Part shown: positions 1-11,495 of the stretch, piece by piece | Numbering within the stretch: the stretch's first letter is position 1 | How the letters are laid out: each line of letters opens with the position of its first letter | Origin: Anthopleura xanthogrammica | Taxonomy: Eukaryota; Cnidaria; Anthozoa; Actiniaria; Actiniidae | Direction: 5' to 3' | DNA: 64,000 nucleotides | NCBI GenBank assembly: GCA_964019055.1 | Contig: OZ025213.1 | Coordinates: 8,544,472 to 8,608,471 of the forward strand | Notes under the pieces: model-generated | Databases searched by the model: none | Seen by the model: only the letters and a program-made list of their open reading frames with translations | Told to the model about the DNA's origin: nothing | Made by a program: the position numbers and the translations under genes

Positions 1-499
1 AGGAATCAGACACAATTAATGATGAAACAAAGAATGTCCTCTTTCCTGCTGAGGTAACGACATTATTGGATTAAATGCGCCATTACCCATATTCTATTCA
101 TGGTCTATGAAAACGATTTGTGGATACATTCTTCATAAGGTATCCCAGATTCGCAGTCGGCGGCTAAACGATATTCATATAGGTGCGCTAAAAGTTGCTG
201 ATGTATTATGCGCACATTTTGGCTGGAGTGGTGACGTTCTAGTCAGGCCTGGGCTATCTCATGAAGAGGCTGCGAATACCTTACAGGATGTACTCTGGAC
301 ATCGCACTGAATGATGGATGTTGTTTGTTATGTGGAGTTCAGAGGTCTGGCTGCAGAAGCGCCCTAAAGCTTGATAAAGAACAAAACACTGTCATCAAAT
401 CGTTAATTGGTGATTATTGCCTGTTTGTGGGAGAGTTTAGCACAGTGTAAAGACAGACTGGTGTTACACTTTAAAACAAAGATCTCCCAAGACTTCCAG
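1..499. other. Upstream region of Tbx20 copy A
   Basis: Non-coding sequence at the window edge, before the first coding exon of the T-box gene. The bases just before the start codon at 500 read cttccag, so the start codon may sit directly behind a 3' splice site with an untranslated exon further upstream; I cannot identify that exon. A 67-codon open frame at 107-310 has no recognisable similarity. I see no TATA box or other clear promoter element. Confidence 0.5.
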
Positions 500-596
500 A
501 TGGATAATTCTATGCAACCAGCCTCGCCGTCGCTCTCTCCAAAAGCCAATGCATTCTCTATCGCCTCTTTGATCGCTTCATCAATGCCACAAGAAG
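500..596 (+). CDS. tbx20: Tbx20 copy A exon 1, eh1 repression motif
   Basis: Short first coding exon of 97 nt ending in phase 1 before GTGATA. It encodes 32 residues, including [12 protein letters not shown]. The eh1 (engrailed homology 1) motif recruits Groucho/TLE co-repressors in other factors, and TBX20 proteins of other animals carry the same motif near their N-terminus (established knowledge). Copy B has an equivalent exon ending in the same phase, which supports this reading over a start inside exon 2. Confidence 0.85.
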
Positions 597-3500
597 GTGA
601 TAATTGTAGGTTTGTCACAGTAAAAAAAAGCTCCATAGGTTTGCTAGATCCGTAGGATGGGCAAATCCGTTTGGGCTAATTAAAATATGTCCGTAATACA
701 AAATGCGCCATCAGTTGAATAACTAATGTTTTTCAATAATGTATCGGTCCATAGATCCAGAAGACGCTATCACGTTAAAAAGACGACCGTCAGAAGACGA
801 TGAAGAGTCGTTTGACTCGCCTCGACCTGAGAAGAAGTTAAAAGCCGACAGAGAATCACACGAAGAAGACGATGACGATGAAGACAACCAAGAAATTGAT
901 GTGGAAGAAGAGGATAGTCCCGTCCAAAAACGCGATGATGTTACGAGTGATCTTAAGGGCATCAAAGTGGAACTCGAAGGACGGGATTTGTGGGAGAGAT
1001 TTAATGAATTGGGTACGGAGATGATTATCACAAAGGCTGGAAGGTATGTATGAACAAATTGTTTTCAAAGAGTATCACAACAAAGGCTCGTGAAGGAAAT
1101 GGAAATCTCAGTTTAAGATCATGACTTTGAGATTGAACTAGTAGCAATACCCACGGTAATTAAGTCAGTGAAAATTTCTGTTACAACGTGCTTTGACAAA
1201 TATCGTCATTTTGTTAGAGTGGCTTCAAGGATCATTTTGTGCAATGGAATTTCGTGATGCAAGATGCGGTAAACGTAGTTAAAAGAGAGAAGCGCTGTCA
1301 TACAGATCAAAATAATAGCCCCTTGCAAATAATTTACCTATCATGATTTAAAGTTTGTGTTAGAATAAACAACACATCAACTGCAATTATGAGTCGGGAT
1401 ATCTTTTAAACCATCTCGGTTTAAGCATGATTGAATTATGTTGAATAATGACTAAGAATGTCTGAGAAATCATAATACGCTCTAGCTACTTAAGTATTTC
1501 GGCTACTCTTACCTCAATATATATATGAGAGCCACTAAATCGAAGAATATATTTCTAAGGGTTGTAATGTATGACTTACAAATCTTCTGGATTTTATCAT
1601 TTCGTGCTAGACTACAGCCTGAATGAGTTATTAAATTAAATTATCGACGACCATGTTGTACGGTAGACATGCACCTTATAGTAGTCTGTATATTGTCTGC
1701 TGGATTCCTGTTGTATTGTGGCTCTTTGTGATGCAGTTTCTGTTCTTTTCTCATGATTGTGGAATTAGTTTTACTTTGGTTGCGTGAGCGTCCCAAAACC
1801 GCAGATTTACAACTCCGCTTGCTATCGGAAGTTTTCTACAGTTTGTTGAAATGATGTCGACCATCAGAAAGCCATCAGCTTTGCTAAAGCACTTAAATAA
1901 GACCTCATCAACTGCAAAAACAACAGATAAGAACCAAAACTTTCCTAAAAAGTAAATCAAACATTCTTGTCCGGCTCTCAAACATCTTATCCTTTTTCCT
2001 TCTTCTAATATTTGTTTTCGAAATTCGCTCATTAAAACCGGGCTTGTAAGCGGCTTTTTTTTCTGTCAAATCAATTAACTCAACTAATGACAAGAATGAA
2101 AATAACAATGATGTTAACATCCTCTTTCTAAAACAAACAAACAAAGAATAGGCTCTTTTATAAGTACTTCCATTGTAATCATTATATTTTTGATTCGACT
2201 CTCATGGAATTGAATGACACTCTCAAACCAAACCCATTTATTTAGTTCATTTTGGCGTGGTTAATCCAAACTGTTAAGTATGATGTTGCAAATTCGTGAT
2301 CCGCAAATGTTTATGAGTTATGTCTGGACATTGTTTGGAATCGGTAGAACTCATATTCTATCTAGAGAAACTGTAATAAAGAAAAGATGGAAACTTCTTT
2401 GAAGACACTTTCCTTTTCTTCTTGTGTTTCTTCAATGTCTGGACATTGTTTGGAATCGGTAGAACTCATATTCTATCTAGAGAAACTGTAATAAAGAAAA
2501 GATGAAAACTTCTTTGAAGACACTTTCCTTTTCTTCTTGTGTTTCTTCAATGTCTGGACATTGTTTGGAATCGGTAAAACTCATATTCTATCTAGAGAAA
2601 CTGTAATAAAGAAAAGATGGTAACTTCTTTGAAGACACTTTCCCTTTCTTCTTGTGTTTCTTCAATGTCTGGACATTGTTTGGAATCGGTAAAACTCATA
2701 TTCTATCTAGAGGAACTGTAATAAAGAAAAGATGGTAACTTCTTTGAAGACACTTTCCCTTTCTTCTTGTGTTGCTTTCTTTCTCACGGCAATCTTGATC
2801 ATAAGCATCCACTTCTTCAGATCTCTTGTGTTAAGTCTTTTTTAATAAGTGATCAGTGATGTTCACCATTACAATTACATCACTATTCTCAACCGTGTAA
2901 GCTTGATAAAGCTATTTATTACTGTTATCTTCCTCTGACACTCAGGAATTAAAAAGAACTGAATGTCTGGTTCACATGCATAATAGACAGAAAAGGAACA
3001 TTTGGAAATTGTTCAGGAACAGTGAGCAATCTGCATACCAAAACAGAGCCGAAACCTGTACAATAACTACCCTGTATTCAAACAATTTATTATAGTAATT
3101 GCCATAGATGTTGAGCTCAAAGACAAACTTTCTACATCCAAAATCAACTGAGAAGAATATTAATATCTAAAAAAAAGTCATGTAGTTCTAGAAAGTAACA
3201 GGTGTTGGATGGTTAACAAATCTTAAAGTTATCAAGCTATTTAACTATTTCAGTTAGCAGTTAGTTAGTTTGGGGAGGGGGTGTGCAACCGAGGTTATAC
3301 CAGCTGTACGAAAAACTAAGCACGAAAAGGATTTTTGTTGCAATTCAAGCGGCTCTTGTACCAGTTTTAGAAGTTATACCAGTATCGCGAGGAGATATGG
3401 GGATCGTAAATAAAGAGAATATGGCAAAGATTCTCTTTTAATAGGGAAGAGAGTCAGTGGTAGCTAGTGCAGCTTGGCTAAGCATCGAAGCGCGCTGTGA

Positions 3501-6500
3501 TTGGTTAGTAAGCACGTGCATCATCGGACACCTGGAAATGGACTAAGTGAAGGCAAAAACGTGACCGCTAGCAGTCCATAATAATTCGAATGTATTTTAG
3601 TTCCTTTAACACAAGAAAAAGAACTCTACAGGGAAAAGACTCTTTGTTTTAAAGAATAGTTAGTTTTATTTTGTCCATTTCCAACTTTCATTCTCAATTT
3701 TGCAAAGCAAAGAAAGCTGTTAACAAAGAAAGTTCCTTTTCTTGTTAAGAATGACAATAATGAACATTTCTTTTTTAGATTCCCTTCCTTTCCTTCTCTA
3801 CTCTTTTCAAGCTCCCATTTCCTCTCCTCCTACTTCATTTTGTTTGATGTCTATTTCCATGTTGATTTTTAGACGAATGTTCCCCACTCTACGAGTGTCA
3901 GTAAGCGGTATCCAGCCCAAAGCTAACTATCTGGTGCTCATGGACATCGTGCCTGTTGACGACAAGAGATACCGATACGCCTATCATCGATCCACGTGGT
4001 TAGTAGCAGGCAAGGCAGATCCCCCTGCCCAGGTTCGTCTTTACATGCATCCTGACTCCCCCTTTACAGGAGAACAGCTTCAAAAACAAATCGTATCCTT
4101 CGAGAAAGTCAAGCTCACGAACAATGACGGTGACCACAACGGACATGTAAGTATGCACATTGAATATATAAGCTATAGTTTCATGTTCTGCGATTGGCTT
4201 AGATGGTCTATAACTTCCAGTAGGTACCAACAAGTGAAACCAAATAGTCCTCATCATGATATAAGCGTTCAAACTTTCCTTCGATGATCGACTAGGCTTT
4301 TAAAATTTACAAAAAGAAAAAAGAAAAAAAGAAAAAAGAAAAAAAGAAAAAAAGAAAAAGAAAAATTGAAGAAAAATCCTTAAAGGGGTTCCTTCCAAAC
4401 ATTTTGGCATACTAGTTAGCGAAGTGCGATTTTTTTAATCAATACAATTTTGATGATTATTATTGTTATTGTTAAAAGTTCAGGTAGAGAATGTTTTGAT
4501 GGTCTTGAAATAGAACGTTGTTCATCAACAGCATTTCTTTCCTTTCCTCTCGAGACATTCTTTAAATTTATGGCCGGCATTAATGAAGTGTTGAAGAACT
4601 GTAAACATACCTTATGATTTCCCATCATCATCATGCAGTCTTAAGTTTTATTACCGTGGGTTTACTGGTTTGTTTTCATAGGAATGGTGCACTCACAAAC
4701 AGTGTAAAAGCTTCAATCATATCGGCTGAAAATAAAACACAAATTTATAAGTCAGTAATGAAAAAGTCAAAGACTACAGATGTTGTGCCAGTATTTTCGT
4801 TCATGCAATCCTCATTTCATCAACTAAAGTGTATTTCTTGCAAAGTACATCAATGATAGTTCTGGGCTGTGTACGTGATGATAGCTGAATTTGAGAACTG
4901 TGTGAATTTTTATCATCACTGGTCCATGATGTATAAGAGAAGCAAAGCTTTTTTCAATTGACTCACGATTTCAAACAGGGTGCTGAAAGAAGTGGGTATA
5001 AATCACGAATCATTGAGAACTTTTTTCAAAAATTATTAATCACGAGTTACGATCAATAAAAAAACCTTGATACATAAGATTCAAACCAATGCAAAATCAC
5101 GAGTCTCAGTCAAAATAAGCAAAATCACGCATAACAGGGGGACCGAAATTCCCGAATCACGGACTTATCTAACATTTACATTTACATTCTGTACCATATT
5201 GGCCATTGCTCAGTTCTGAGCAATTTTTTGACTTCACGAATCACGGTCTAAAAAACGCGGAATCACAATTCACGGTGTGTCGGTAGGTTCGATCCTCGGA
5301 ACCACCATCATATATATATGAAGTAGAGTTGATAGCTGCCTTAATGGTTCTCTCCTGTGCTTTAACTGGGTTTTTTTTCCTCAGCGTTCTTCAGTTTTCC
5401 TTCTTTTACAAAAATTAACTCATACAAATTTCAATGAACAGATGTCAGTGTTAACCACAGGCTTTTAAAATGCCACCTAGAGTTGATAGCTGCCTTAATG
5501 GTTCTCTCCTGTGCTTTAAGAGGGTTTTTCATCAGCGTTCTTCAGTTTTCCTTCTTTTACAAAAACCATCTCATTCAAATTTCAATGAACAGATGTGTTA
5601 ACCACAGGCTTTTAAAGTGTCACCTAGCTCAAAAAACAAGAACTGTTACAATTCCTATTACGAAGAAATAGTGAAAGTTTCCACATATAGTCTTTGTTGC
5701 ATTTTTGTCGTAGCTAGAGGCTACTGCCTTTTTTTCTTAAGTCTTGATGTCCCGGTAAATAAATGTAATCTTGTATGACAAACTCCATTGTGTATCTCGT
5801 GCAAAAATGGTCCACCTCTAGGGCAGTAGATATTCCAACATACCACAAACAGAGATAAATAAATGGAGGGAGGGGAGGCTGAGAAAAAATAAACATTATG
5901 GCTTTCTTTTCAAGTCGTCTCCCAAAATAAGGTTATATTTTCAAGTTAGACTGAAACTTTATGATTAAAAAGAAACATCTAAGGCTCCGACACACGGTGC
6001 AACATTGCGTGCAACATTGCATGCAACATCACACTAAAATATAACAATTGAACGTCTGTTTTATATTTTTATGTAATTTGTATTATCCTTGTAAATTAAG
6101 CGGAAAAATCGAGATTTTCTCTGATTTGGCTGCTGAAATAGTACTGTAATCATAATGTTGCAAGCAATGTTGCAGGGAATGTTGCACCGTGTATCTGAGC
6201 CTTTAAGATATTCTGTTGTTCATGTGATGTTGCAATCAATGTTCATACTTACGTACACAATAACTCTCCATGCATTTCATACAGATCTGTCCATTTTTAA
6301 TCAAATATACTTTTCATTCTTTTATAGCTTATCTTAAATTCAATGCACAAGTACCAACCAAGAGTTCACATCATCAGAAAAAGAGACCACACCGCATCGG
6401 TTATCAACCTAAAATCAGAAAGAATGAAGACTTTTACTTTCCCAGAAACAAACTTTATCGCAGTCACGGCCTACCAAAATCAATTAGTAAGTTTGATTTA

Positions 6501-9500
6501 TAAAACATTTATTAATGGGCAATGTTCAGGGATAAATGTATTATTGTATTTATAAGATTTTGGTGATAAAGCATGCACTTTTAAGTGTTACTCTCTCGAA
6601 GTAAAGACTCCACATCACATGCATCACATCACTGTACCTCAGGTAATATAGGTTTGTTGAATTCTTGGTTAGGTTTCTTGGTGTTGCAGGGTATTTCATA
6701 TTCTTTGTCAGATTTCTTGATGTTGCAGACTGTATTACATTTTTGGTCAGGTTTCTTGGTGTTGCAGAGTGTATTGTATTCTTGGCCAGGTTTCTTGGTA
6801 TTGCAGGATGTATTGTATTCTGATCTTGGATAAGTTTCTTGGTAGTGCAGGTTACATTTAGTATTCTTGGCCAGGTTTCTCGGTGTTGCAGGATGTATGG
6901 CTATGCGCTTTAGTCCTGCAGTGCAATATTTTCATCTTCTATAACTTTCAAAGCTAAACATAGGACGTGCAGTTGTAAGAAAAAGAGAAATCATATTTGA
7001 AAAACAAATACATACATGTATTGGTGTCCTGTTTATATTTCATCAAACCAATTATTTAATAACCATTTACTCTGTTGTTCTTTTCCCAGATAACAAGACT
7101 TAAAATTGACAGTAATCCGTTCGCCAAGGGATTCCGGGACTCTTCGCGTTTAATTCCAGTGGAAAGGTAATCAATTGATTTTAAGAAGGCCAGTGATTTT
7201 TACCTTAGCGTTTTTCAAGCTCAAGACTATACAAACGGGATTACCTCTTGATTACTGCTATCAACAGCATTTTACACGTAGTTTGCTATAAAATAGTTTT
7301 CCAAAAAAATCTTTTATTTTATTAATGAATGCAGTATACAGCTATTTCAAAAAATAGTTGTTGCATGCATGTTGTTGACCAAGCTTGAAATGTAGTATTT
7401 TCATATGTAAATAATGTCAGCACAGAAGAAAATATGCTGGAAAAATCCTGCAGACAAAGTGTGGGAAAATTCCATATCGTTGTGACCTTTTGGTGCTTGG
7501 ATTCACATCACCCATACTGCTTTTAGGGCTTGGTATGAGGCATGCAACAAGCAATTACAAAGCCTTCACCAACCTGTTTTGCAATAGCTGTATATAAATC
7601 AAAGGACTATACACTACAGTATTTGTGAATAGAGATCGATTACAAGCTCATATTTTTTCATCTCAAAGAGGCTTACCGATTAATTGGTTAATTCTAACCC
7701 TGACCTAGTTTTCTTTATTTTCAAATATTTCAACTAAATTAATTATAAGCTTTGGCAACTCGTTTCAGGGATAATCACTCGTCTGAGAACAAATATTATC
7801 CAAAGTTCCACCCGGGCGCATTTAGCCCAGGCCTTCCCTGGCCTGTAGTGGGTTTTGGAAAACGACCGCAGCACGCGTTACCTTATCCAAATGACGACAG
7901 AATGAGGATCTTAACAACAGGTAATATATTATATAGAACAAACTAGAAGAAACCGTCAAAGTAAAATGAAACCTTTATAACGGGCCGCCTTTATCGGAAT
8001 AGGCCCCTTTCACGTGACGTCAAAGCAGCTCAATTTGGAGGGCAAAACAAAAGAATTTCAATCTCCTGAGAATTGGAAGCTATTGTTTTGTTCTCCAAAT
8101 TGAGCTGCATTCCGACGTGCTGCAAGGGGTCTATAAGAGCGAAATTAGGGTCGAATCAACAGGTGGTAAGCGACCAGCATATGTTTTAGGCATATATCTG
8201 TAATGAGCACAGAAAATGATGTTGGTATATTCAACATGCTGAAGAATTCGTCTTAAACAACCGACGTTCGAAAAATTTGAAACAAAGACATTGCGGGCCT
8301 CACCGAGGATGAAAACGTCGGTATGGGTTTCGGTTCCAAATAGCCTTTACAAAAAATAACGATTAATAAAAAAATCCCAAAGTCATGAAATCCTACACTA
8401 TCACAGGTATAATGCGCGGGGTTTTCAATCTAAAGTCGTAGGTGGTCGCGTAAACAGAAACAAGGATTGTGTGATCATAGTTTCATCGAGCATCTTTGTA
8501 TTAAAAACGATTCATTAACGTTTCCGTTTCTCCGTTCAATTGGATGTTAAGCTAAGAATTGAGTGTTGAAACTCACTCAACAAAGGCAGAAATAGCGAAT
8601 ACGATTGCCAGTAACCCAGTATTAGTACTGGAACACCTATACCGCCATTTCTTAACACCCATCACTACAGACTTCCACCTTTTGAATTATAACGAGCGCC
8701 TGCAAGTCTGATGACCGAATCACGTCCAAAGATCATCCAGCTTTGCGAGACAAATACTTGAATTCACGCTGGTTTAAGAAGGAGCGAAAAGTTTAACCCC
8801 TTGTGAACTAAACGCCCTAATTACTAGGAATTTTGCGGTTTTGATTTCACGGCATTTTGGCGCCATCGAATAATGGCCATTATTAGCACAAGCTAGTTAA
8901 AGGGACGAAAATGATCCTTTAAGCAGAATGAACTAGTGAAGCTTCTGTTCAACGCATCAAGTAGTGTTAAGCTATTTGTAGAAGAGGTCGAGACAATTTC
9001 ATGATGAAAAACACAATATAACCTTAGTCGATGATGTTTAAGGCTTAACACTGAAGCAGCTAAAGTGTGTGAGGTTGCACTTGAGTCTTAGATTACTCTC
9101 GCTTGAAAACACTACGAAATACTCCAGTATATAGTAAACATGTGGGTGTGGCTTTTTTCCTAGTTATTTTCAGATTACTTTATTACAGGTTAATTGCACA
9201 ATTTTCCTCTTTTCCTGTGTCACGCGCATCTCGCTTTACCTTTTAGTTTACAAGTGTAGGACGTTTAGTGTCAATTTGTCCCCTGCAGTATTCCTTTAAC
9301 ATTCAGTTTATAATAGCAAGTATTCGTGCAATCCGCATTCATGAAAATGCTCGAATACAGTGTCGTCACGGTAACGGTAAAGCATGTTTACAAGTATCAT
9401 GAGTTTTTCGTGGTCGGGATTTGCAATGCACTCTGTACTTCATGGTTATATAAAACCATATGCAACGACACTTCAGACTTTTAAAATCTCATATTTTTTT

Positions 9501-9687
9501 TATTTCTATAGGTTTTTTACCAAGATCTCCAGTACCAGTTCCAGTCTCGTTCACCCCATCATTTCCTGCCAATAGTCTTGTATCTCACTTTCCTCAGCCC
9601 AGTCCTTTCTCGCCGCATAAACCAGTACCAGTCCTCGATGCTTTGATGCCATCGCCATTCCACGTTCCTGTATCCTTACCTTTTTGA
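500..9687 (+). CDS. tbx20: Tbx20-type T-box transcription factor, copy A (7 coding exons)
   Basis: Predicted DNA-binding repressor of the Tbx20 subfamily acting in the nucleus. Coding exons: 500-596, 755-1043, 3873-4146, 6328-6486, 7090-7166, 7769-7920 and 9512-9687 (1224 nt, 407 aa). All introns are GT-AG and all phases match. Residues 19-26 (FSIASLIA) form an N-terminal eh1 motif like the one in vertebrate TBX20. Residues about 52-88 are charged, with a basic PEKKLK patch and then an acidic run. The T-box spans about 104-290, with [44 protein letters not shown] and NPFAKGFRD. These are diagnostic of Tbx20 rather than Tbx1, Tbx2/3 or Tbx4/5. The C-terminus is short and rich in Pro and Ser. 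Exon 1 was chosen because its phase-1 donor joins exon 2 exactly as in copy B. Copy B lies tail to tail downstream. Exon 3 is nearly identical to that of copy B. Exon 1 and the exact 5' end are the least certain parts. Confidence 0.93.
1044..3872 (+). other. Intron 2 of Tbx20 copy A
   Basis: Large intron of 2.8 kb between the exon that begins the T-box and the exon that carries most of it. It contains the 4 x 115 bp minisatellite at 2321-2775. About 45 bp just before the acceptor resemble the matching intron of copy B, so the homogenised block reaches into this intron. No other feature is recognised. Confidence 0.8.
2321..2775. repeat. Minisatellite, four copies of a 115-bp unit
   Basis: Four consecutive units starting at 2321, 2436, 2551 and 2666, each beginning TGTCTGGACATTGTTTGGAA. 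They differ by only a few bases, so the expansion is recent. Each unit contains AATAAAG followed by a purine-rich and then a pyrimidine-rich stretch. It lies in intron 2 of Tbx20 copy A. Confidence 0.95.
3873..4146 (+). CDS. tbx20: Tbx20 copy A exon 3, core of the T-box
   Basis: 274-nt exon with the same length and phases as the matching exon of copy B (18202-17929). The first ~246 nt differ from copy B at only two positions, while the last 28 nt differ at about eight. It encodes the first half of the T-box, including the residues around [14 protein letters not shown]. The downstream exon of the two genes has diverged to about 75% identity. Confidence 0.93.
4309..4371. repeat. (A5G)-type simple repeat
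   Basis: Purine-only low-complexity run of A4-5G units just after exon 3 of Tbx20 copy A. No function is suggested. Confidence 0.8.
4965..5280. repeat. Degenerate AATCACGA-rich repeat
   Basis: The words AATCACGA, CACGAGT and ATCACGG recur irregularly through about 300 bp, interspersed with AT-rich spacer. The stretch adjoins the SINE-like element that follows. It lies in intron 3 of Tbx20 copy A and is probably a diverged interspersed repeat. Confidence 0.5.
5275..5630 (+). mobile_element. tRNA-derived SINE with tandemly duplicated body
   Basis: GGTTCGATCC at about 5288 matches a Pol III B box. It is followed by a body that reads GTTGATAGCTGCC and then GGTTCTCTCCTGTGCTTTAA, ending near a T-rich and CAAAAA segment. 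The body is repeated with a period of 154 bp (starts at about 5325 and 5479). The element at 26170-26395 shares the same head-body organisation and wording (GGTTCTCTCATGTGCTTCAA), so the two belong to one SINE family. No intact A box is obvious here. Confidence 0.6.
5981..6204. mobile_element. Foldback/MITE element with GGCTC...CACGGTGCAAC ends
   Basis: The terminal inverted repeats read AAGGCTCCGACACACGGTGC on the left and the near-complement ending GAGCCTT on the right. Both arms carry repeated GCAACATT words (three on each side). There is no coding capacity. It lies in intron 3 of Tbx20 copy A, just upstream of exon 4. Confidence 0.75.
6640..6905. repeat. Degenerate ~40-bp tandem repeat containing TTTCTTGGTGTTGCAG
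   Basis: About six imperfect units of the form AGGTTTCTTGGTGTTGCAGG occur in intron 4 of Tbx20 copy A, downstream of exon 4. Each unit resembles a 3' splice site (pyrimidines then TTGCAG), so the array offers a string of decoy acceptors between the real exons 4 and 5. Any splicing role is inference. Confidence 0.7.
8000..8135. mobile_element. Foldback/MITE element, family 1 copy 1
   Basis: An imperfect palindrome of 136 bp whose arms read AGGCCCCTTTCACGTGACG and, on the other side, the complement ending AAGGGGTCTATA. CAGCTCAATTTGGAG and its complement lie inside. A second copy in the opposite orientation is at 25745-25882. The element is non-coding and sits in intron 6 of Tbx20 copy A. Confidence 0.8.
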
Positions 9688-10107
9688 ATGGCTTCAGCGC
9701 CGGCTTTTGAATGAATTAAATTAATCTCAGTCAACGGAAGAACAACAGAAGAACGCGTCTTTAAGCCTCCTCCACCAGGCAGCATTCAATTTTAAGAGAA
9801 TCCTTGATGATGGAACTCCCTCTCTTATGAAGGATGGGGCAAGAAACATCACTGCCTAAACTGTAAAATTCTAGAGAACAGCCACAAAATATTTGAAAAT
9901 TAACAGAAATTCTTAATATCTCAACTTGACATTATATTAGTTTAATTGATCAAGGAATAGTCGTTGCGAGTTGAGCTTGAGATGTTTCACGTGGAAACTG
10001 TGATTCTCAATATTCTGAGAATTTAGTCATTTCTACTGCTTTTTGTGAAATCAGTACTATGAAAAACCAAATTCCAACGGGCAACTCGCAACTACCGAAT
10101 CGCAGTA

Positions 10108-10262
10108 AAGCCTGGTTCACACACGACATACGCAAGCGCTTTTTACGGTCATTTCACCCTTTATATTTGGGCAGGACAAAACATTCAGTCATCCTTGAAG
10201 TACTATCTGCGTTTGCGTATGTCGTTATGCTTATGCTTGTATCGCTACTGCGAAGCAGGCTT
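10108..10262. mobile_element. Foldback/MITE-like element with AAGCCTGGTTCACAC end
   Basis: The left end AAGCCTGGTTCACACACGAC and the right end, whose complement starts AAGCCTGCTTCGCAG, bracket 155 bp. ACATACGCAAGCGC and its complement GCGTTTGCGTATGT lie inside. The arms are imperfect. It sits in the probable 3' UTR or flank of Tbx20 copy A. Confidence 0.6.
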
Positions 10263-11104
10263 AACAGTTAAGTCTCGTTGTTTCGCTTGTCTTCTAGAAG
10301 GTCGACATATCAAATCCGTTTTCTCCTGAAGGACAACGGTAAAATTTATCTAATTCCTGCAAAAAGGCTTTACCTATCAACCCTACATTCTTAGTTTATT
10401 TTTAGTGAAACTAGTACGATCTTACATGTGCTAGGTTTGAATGGACACCGTTATGTTTTGCAAGTGACGTCATGGCCGCCATTTGATTTTGGAGGTGACG
10501 TCACGGCCGCCATTTTGGCCGCCATTTTTGGTGTGAACTGTTGCTTTGTTTTGCTGGTTTTTTTAAATCTTCCTTTACAAGACTACTTTATTCTTATCAT
10601 TCTTAAACCCTCAAAGCAATGATATACTTTAAGGCTCCAAGAATGTCCCGCATAAAGATTTGATGGGGATTATTTATTGAAAGCTAGAATAGGGATTCTC
10701 TACATTAAGGATTCGAAATAACATTTAAAACAATCCTAAAACCCATCAGTTGATTGAGTTTGTACTGTAAATATGTGTATTTTTTACTATGTAAATAAGT
10801 AATTCGAAATTCGAAACTCTTAACTTAATAATGTCAAGGATTTTTCTAAATAAAAGTAACTTTGAATAAGGTTCTATTCTCAGTTGTCTAAATAAAAACT
10901 TTGATCATTGCTGACATATGAGACAACCACAAACTTAAGACTACAAACATGGTAGACGAAAAGCGAAAAAGGGCATACAAACAAAAAAAATAGTGCCAAA
11001 TAGTAGTGCGCTATATCTGCTACCGAAGCTTGATCTTATAGACAGTGTAATTGTACGGGCGCTTTTACCAACGAAAGACAAAAAAGACAAACCAAAACAA
11101 TCTG

Positions 11105-11495
11105 CATTACCTACACTGTCTGAAGACTGTAATAATTAGCGATCTTCTTAGACCGTACAGTGAGAACTGAAAACTAGCACTGCTGTCGACAGATTGCAGA
11201 CAAGGCGTGTTTACTACAAACTCAGTTGAAAGAGAGCGCTATTACTCTACCGATGCATCAAGAAAAACTACAATCGCCATCACGGTCTACGCAAAGTCAG
11301 CTAAGACATGACGTTATCGTATTGTAAGCGCGTTCTACTGATTACTCACAAAACGCTACAAATGCTACAAAGGCTACAGACGGCGCAGGGAGGCCGTCGC
11401 ATGCCACAAAATGGCTTTCTAGATAGTGAAGCGCGCGTCTTTAGTGATAAACTACTGAAGACAGACATTATAGTCTCTAGACAGTGTAGGTAATG
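11105..11495. mobile_element. Non-autonomous DNA element with 17-bp perfect terminal inverted repeats
   Basis: CATTACCTACACTGTCT at 11105-11121 is the exact complement of 11479-11495, bracketing 391 bp. The interior contains a 61-codon frame with no recognisable similarity. Size and perfect ends fit a non-autonomous DNA transposon. The superfamily is not determined. Confidence 0.7.

Noticed and set aside
739..1053. Start of Tbx20 copy A at ATG 739
   Set aside because: The exon starts at the acceptor at 754/755. The matching exon of copy B also has an acceptor at the same alignment position, and an upstream exon with an eh1 motif fits in phase.
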